Part shown: one piece after another, positions 58,913-64,000 of the stretch | Position numbering within the stretch: position 1 is the first letter of the stretch | Layout: the number at the start of each line of letters is the position of its first letter | NCBI GenBank assembly: GCA_019633425.1 | Contig: WSUB01000098.1 | Location: 1 to 64,000 of the forward strand | Source of the DNA: Tulasnella sp. 424 | Taxonomy: Eukaryota; Basidiomycota; Agaricomycetes; Cantharellales; Tulasnellaceae | Direction: 5' to 3' | Length of the DNA stretch: 64,000 bases | Position numbers and translations under genes: made by a program | The notes under the pieces: generated by a model | Told to the model about the DNA's origin: nothing | Seen by the model: only the letters and a program-made list of their open reading frames with translations | The model's database searches: none

Positions 58913-61900
58913 ATGTCCCAAGCCATCAACTTCCGTCGCAGAGATTCAAACGCATCATCAAACAACAACAGCGGCAGCACTGGTGGCGCCAGCAGCAGTC
59001 TCACCAACAATAACAGCTTGAAGAACGATCTCGGCCTCTCTCCTCGATGGAGAGCCTCGCCCATGTCCTTCAAGATGGGTTCGCTTATTGGGTCCCTTGG
59101 TACACGTCTCTACCCTGCACCGGGCTGCAGTCCAACTCCCGCCCTTGAGTACGTCCTCTTGTCTCTTCGTTCCCGTCACGCAAAACGGCCTGTTTAGGCT
59201 GCTCCATGCAAGCATGCGCTGTGTCTCGGCTCATGGCAGTGCTGTTTGACATTTCGAACAAGACCCGGGGTCTCGGTGGCTGCCGGGATTTTTCAATTTG
59301 GCACTCTCCCGCCAGCAGCTGTTCCCGCATCTTTCCTTACCAACCCATTTGCCACAACCTCCCCCCTACATTCCAAAAGCTCTATGGCTGACAGTTCCAC
59401 CTTTTCTTGCAGCTCCCAAGACTTCAAGATGGGTTCAGTTTCAGGATCGTACGAGAGCCGCTTACTCCAAGCTCTCTCGACCTCTCACCAGACCGTCAAC
59501 CCAGACGACGGATGCTCGAATTACACCTGCTGCGGTCTCCCTCTCACCGACCTGCACGCGCTCCTGGACCACTTCGAAGAATCACACGTATACGTCCTAG
59601 ACCACCCAGCCATGTCCTCGCCGCACCAGCAGCCGCTAGATCCGCTTTCATCCGCGACCTCTGCAACGGGAGGAGTCGCGATTCCGGTTCCGACGGGTGG
59701 GCCGAGCGGAGCCGGGTACGAAGACATGCAGATGAATAACATGGAGATGGACGAAGCCGATATGGACGCGTCCAACACCGACTCGCCTTTGCTCGGTTCC
59801 GGGGGGTCAAGCTCCGCGACTAGCAGTCAGAATTCGTCACCGCACATGGGTTCTCAGGCCGCCCTAACCGCGGCTGCTAACGCTGCTGCCACCTCCACCT
59901 CGATTTATCCGTACTATGCGGATTTGAGGAACTTGATGGCCAATGCCGCTGCGACGGGTGTCCCGACCGCTGCGTCGAGTGGGAGTGCGAGTGGGGGCAT
60001 CATGGAGACGGCTCCGCTACCCGTGTCTGCTCCCGCGTCCAATTTGAGCGTCCAATTGGCGCAGATGCAGCAGCAGTGCATCCCACCTTCGTTGCTTTTC
60101 TCCCCCGCTGGTTCGCCCGGTTCCTCTCGTCGCCAGAGCATGACTGCCGCCGCCGAGAGCGAGTCCGCGGCAGCTGCTGCCAAGAACGACGCGAAAGCCA
60201 CTGGTGCCGAGGCCGCTAAGAAGTCCGCTGCCACTCCCATCCCTCCCAAGCCCGACGCAGATGAGGATTCCGACGAGGAGATCTACGAAGCCTCGGAGGA
60301 AGTCAAAGCCGAAGTCGCTGCGCTCTTGGCCGACGTCAAGCTCGACCCGGACGTCAAAGTCGTTTCTGGACCCGGAATCGTTCACCCTGGCCCACCACCG
60401 CCTACCCAAGCTACGACGTCGTTTAGCAAGCCCTTTAAATGCCCGACTCCGAATTGCAATAAGAGCTATAAGCAGGCGAACGGGTTGAAGTATCATATGA
60501 CCCATGGACAGTGTTGTTTCTTGCCAAAGTGAGTAAACGGTGTTTGGGGTCCCTTCTTTATGCCAGGCCCTTGGCTTGGGGAGATTTTTTTCCCGACCGA
60601 GTCCCTTCACCTTGCGCTGCGCCCTTCGATATGATTACGAAGGCGTACGCCAGTGTATTATCGGTGCACGAGACATAATGGCTCGCAAACCTCCCTCCTC
60701 TCCAACCTATGTCGTCGGAGCACACACGCGAGGGTCTGGATGGGAGAGCGTCGACATCGCAGATCCCAACTTTCTCTATCTTCCGGGTCGATTTCCCCTA
60801 CCCCCTTCTTCTTTCATTTCCCTAACTGCCTTCGAGAACGAACGAACGAACGTTTATACTGACTTTTCGGCTTTGTTCGCTCTTTCGCCCGTGTGTGTAG
60901 GGATCCCGCGCTCGACGGACTCGACGATGCGGAAAAAGATAAAGTTGAACGTCCCTTTGGATGTGGAGTTGGCGGATGCGAACGTCGGTACAAGAACATG
61001 AATGGTTTGCGTGAGTTATCAGAACGCGCTTCGTTGATTGGATCGGTTCCTCGGTGACTAACTGCAAACCTCGTGTTTTTCGGCTCCTCATCTCTTCTCA
61101 TCTCTCCTCCATCGCGCATCGCATGCGACACAATCGACCGATAACCTTGATCCCCACTCCATGGGCGCGATAAACGCGAACACTACCCTTTTGACAGGTT
61201 ATCACTACCAACACTCTGGTGCGCATGGAGCCGTTGGTTTAGCTCTTCTCGCGGCAGGAACGCATTCGGTCCAGATCGCTGCGCACAACGCCGCGATTGG
61301 GAGGAGCGCTGCGAAACTCGCGGCTCAACAGCGCGCGCAATCGGTCGTTTCCAACATCTCGACTTCGTCCTCGACGATGCCTCAGTCCCCTGGTGGAGCT
61401 GCCCCGCCCAAGTCTCCCGTCAACGCCTCCGCCTCCAGACCGGGCGGTGTTGCGACCGTCAAAGGTGCTGCTGGTGCTTCGAATACGGCTACTCACTCGA
61501 GGACGCCTTCTGGTTCGTCCACCCCCGGAGCTGCGTCTGGCGTGCGTCGGCTTTCAAACGCCACTTCCCCGGTGAGGAGTAATACGTTGCCGGCGAGACC
61601 GGGACAGGCACCGACGGCGACGACCTATGCCCAGAGCACGTACTACGCTTCGCAGCCTGGATATCCGTACATCTCTCAGCCTGGGGCAGGTTATCCGTAT
61701 CTCCCGACCTCGACCGCGGCGCAGTATGCGAATCGGGGACCGGTCTTCCCCCCGACCTCGACTCCTGGGGCTAGTGGGATGACTGGTGCGATTGCGGCTA
61801 TGGCGGGAGCGTTTGGATCGACTACTGCGACGGCTGGATTGGGTGCGCCGTTCACGTACCCTGCTGCTCCTGCCAGCGCGACTACTGCATCGACTACCAG

Positions 61901-62069
61901 CCAGCCTCAACGCCCTCATCAGCTCATGAGGACCAACTCGCACGGTGCTGGTGCCGCTCCCGTCGTTGCGACCAGTGCTGTGACGGCCGTCGTGAGCAGT
62001 GGTTCGAGCCCTCGTGCGTCCGCGGTGATGGATGTGGATGAGGAAGGGGATACCAAGATGGACGGCTAA
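58913..62069 (+). CDS. SFP1: Sfp1-like C2H2 zinc-finger transcription factor
   Basis: Four exons (58913-59148, 59413-60528, 60901-61010, 61198-62069) join in frame to 777 aa. Three zinc-finger units are seen: residues 118-137 (CCGLPLTDLHALLDHFEESH), 422-443 (CPTPNCNKSYKQANGLKYHM then TH), and 472-493 (CGVGGCERRYKNMNGLRYHY then QH), the last split by intron 3. The CCG...L..LL.H.E..H unit followed by a paired finger is the pattern of fungal Sfp1-type regulators, which in yeast link nutrient/TOR signals to ribosome biogenesis genes. The middle region is acidic and low-complexity Ala/Ser, and the C-terminal 270 residues are Ala/Thr/Pro-rich. The SQDFKMGSVSGS motif resembles a piece of exon 1 (SFKMGSLIGS), so a short internal duplication is possible. 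Confidence 0.9.
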
Positions 62070-64000
62070 AAGAGAAAGATGGTGTGAGCCGTCTCTGATC
62101 CCAGTCGTTTGTTCTTTTTCCTCCCCTTCGTCTTCGTTCGATCTTCTTTGGTCAAATTTTCGTCATTCCCGGTCCCACCACACCACAAACTGTATCAATT
62201 AGGAACCCACCCCCGTCTCCCGGTCTTTCGCCTCCCGACAAATACCCAAGCCCCCAAATTGCTAGGCTTTCTTTCAGCGTCCACTTGACGTCGTTTCTTC
62301 GCCTTTCGACATCGCTGTTTCCCCCGAAAAAATCACTCGCACAAAAAAAAAAACATGTACATCGTCGTGTACATAGCCACTGAAAAAAATTCAACCTGTT
62401 CAACCTATCAGCTTTTGTCGACACCAACCTTCCAATCAATTCACGCCAAAAGTTGCCAAAAACACCTACCTCCCCTCGAAAAAAACAAAACGTACATACT
62501 TGTACGATCAGTGTTGCTTCTTTCTCGTCTTTCGGTCTCTCGTATCTTCCGTACTTTATCGTCGGCTCGTGTGGGCGTGTCTATTCCACTAATATCGTAA
62601 CGACATCACGGTTTCCTCCTCCTTTTCCTATCTCTCTCTCGTCTCCCTCGTCTTTTCTTTTTCGTTCAAGCTCGACGGCGTACATTTTCATTTCTCGTGC
62701 CTTCCCCCTTCCCGTCCAGCTATACTCCACCACCACCACCATCTGTCTATACTCCACCACCTTTGCGGCGCCCCTTTCCCCGTTTCTTGATTCTCTCTGT
62801 CCAAATCCACCCACTCACCACTCGCCTGCGCCGCCAATTCGCCCACCATTTCCCACTCCCCAGATTGTCCACCTTCCTCTCTCCCCCACCAGCCTTCCGT
62901 CTCTCTCATCGTCAATGATCTCTTTCCTTTTTATTTGACCTTTTCCACTCTCCCTCTTTCCTTTTTCTTTCTTGCCTCTCTCTCTGACTGTACTGTTTTA
63001 CTCCACTACCCTTGTGTACTCCATACTTGTTTTATTTCATCCCCTTTCCCCCGTCCAACCGTCACCCCCCGCTTCTCTTGGATATTATCCTCCACCCCCC
63101 GAATCCCATCCTTTTTTTCCCTCCTCCCCCACCAGCTGTTACTTTGTCGATTTAGGTTACATGATCCTTTTTTTGTTTGATTGTGGGTAGTTATACAAGG
63201 GTTGTTGTTCATTTTTTGCTGGTTTGGGTGTGATCCCTGAGGTTCGGGTGCTCTGCGTTATTTCGATCGACCAATGGAACAAGGTGAGTTTAATGTTCGG
63301 CGGAATTCAAAGGTTCCTGGGACGCCGGGTGAGCACGAAGTTGAGGAACGCACTTGTCTGCAACAGCAAGTTGGGCGCTTCGGGCGGATCTTCGAACGCA
63401 CTGCGGTGACTACAAACACGGACCCGACCGAACCAGCTAATCGATTCACTATCTATGTTCTCTCAGTGACATATAGAAGCTTCGCTCTTCTTTTAGTACC
63501 GCGAGTCATGACCACATATCAGCCGTTGGATTGGCCACAAGCCCTGTTTTCTGCGCGCAACGTGGGGCCTAGCCCCCAGCCCATCCATTTCAGGAAGGGC
63601 AAGGACCGACCGACCGAGTCTTCGGGTCAGATTTTAAGAGTTAATTAACTGAGGGAAATCAGACTTGCGCTTGTTTGAAAGCTCTTGAAAACAGGAGAGG
63701 AGGGAATCTAGCCTACACAGCGCTCCCCACGCAGTAAGCTCGTTTACTTTGGTAATTTTTACCGCACATGCTGACTTTTAGGCCCGTTAATTAGGGGTAT
63801 TCAGTGGCACTCTGAACTTTAGAACTCTTTGGGTGCATAGTTATTAAGCGGTATTAAGCGAAAGATAGATATCGATACAACCATGAAGGGCGAGAGAGAG
63901 AATAGTCCAGAAAATGGTATTATGAGTGAATCGGGATGGGTGTAGAAAAGGTATTAAGAAGAGATAATAACAGGTAAGGAATAGCTTGAAGAGGGACGAA
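62070..64000. other. 3' flank of the Sfp1-like gene; pyrimidine-rich non-coding stretch
   Basis: No gene is supported. From about 62500 to 63180 the plus strand is almost pure C/T with short breaks, resembling a long leader for a gene beyond the window or a long 3' untranslated region. An open frame at 63274-63648 has no domain I recognise. The last 250 bp is AT-rich with repeated TATTAAG strings. Confidence 0.5.

Overview
This is eukaryotic DNA, almost certainly from a mushroom-forming basidiomycete (Agaricomycetes). Its genes are dense, carry many 50-70 bp GT-AG introns, and sit behind pyrimidine-rich 5' leaders. The gene content fits: a CBM1-tailed secreted enzyme, expanded F-box and kinase families, and the basidiomycete gag-like protein family. 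I rebuilt the gene models by hand from splice sites and reading-frame phase. No database search was possible.

Layout. 1-15.7 kb is a conserved housekeeping block: the 3' end of a CBM1 secreted enzyme, the GINS subunit Sld5 (minus) divergent from CFIm25/NUDT21 (plus), a Vsb1-like SulP-STAS-cNMP vacuolar transporter (plus), and a Dbl-family RhoGEF (minus). 16.9-27.5 kb holds four tandem genes whose product joins an N-terminal VAP/MSP-like beta-sandwich to a protein kinase domain. The first member is an apparent pseudokinase (DFG changed to NYG). The other three are recent copies with about 2.8 kb spacing, separated by decayed fragments of the adjacent sterol gene ERG25 (27.7-29.0 kb, minus). 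29.6-36.0 kb holds three tandem F-box genes (minus), all apparently starting from a shared 14-nt first exon.

36.9-45.3 kb is sparse: a C2H2 zinc-finger gene, a possible kinase relic, a decayed 330-bp tandem repeat, a small 87-aa gene, and a CCDC124/Lso2-like gene whose middle exon is out of frame. 46.1-56.4 kb holds three copies of a gag-like gene, each followed by a small conserved downstream module. About 6.4 kb of this is a segmental duplication (copy 1 plus spacer versus copy 3 plus spacer). The window ends with a long Sfp1-like zinc-finger transcription factor (58.9-62.1 kb) and about 1.9 kb of mostly pyrimidine-rich non-coding sequence.

Overall, single-copy conserved genes flank a roughly 40-kb island of tandem, lineage-specific duplicates. 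The most unusual content is the MSP-kinase array and the way its duplication units copied internal exons of ERG25.
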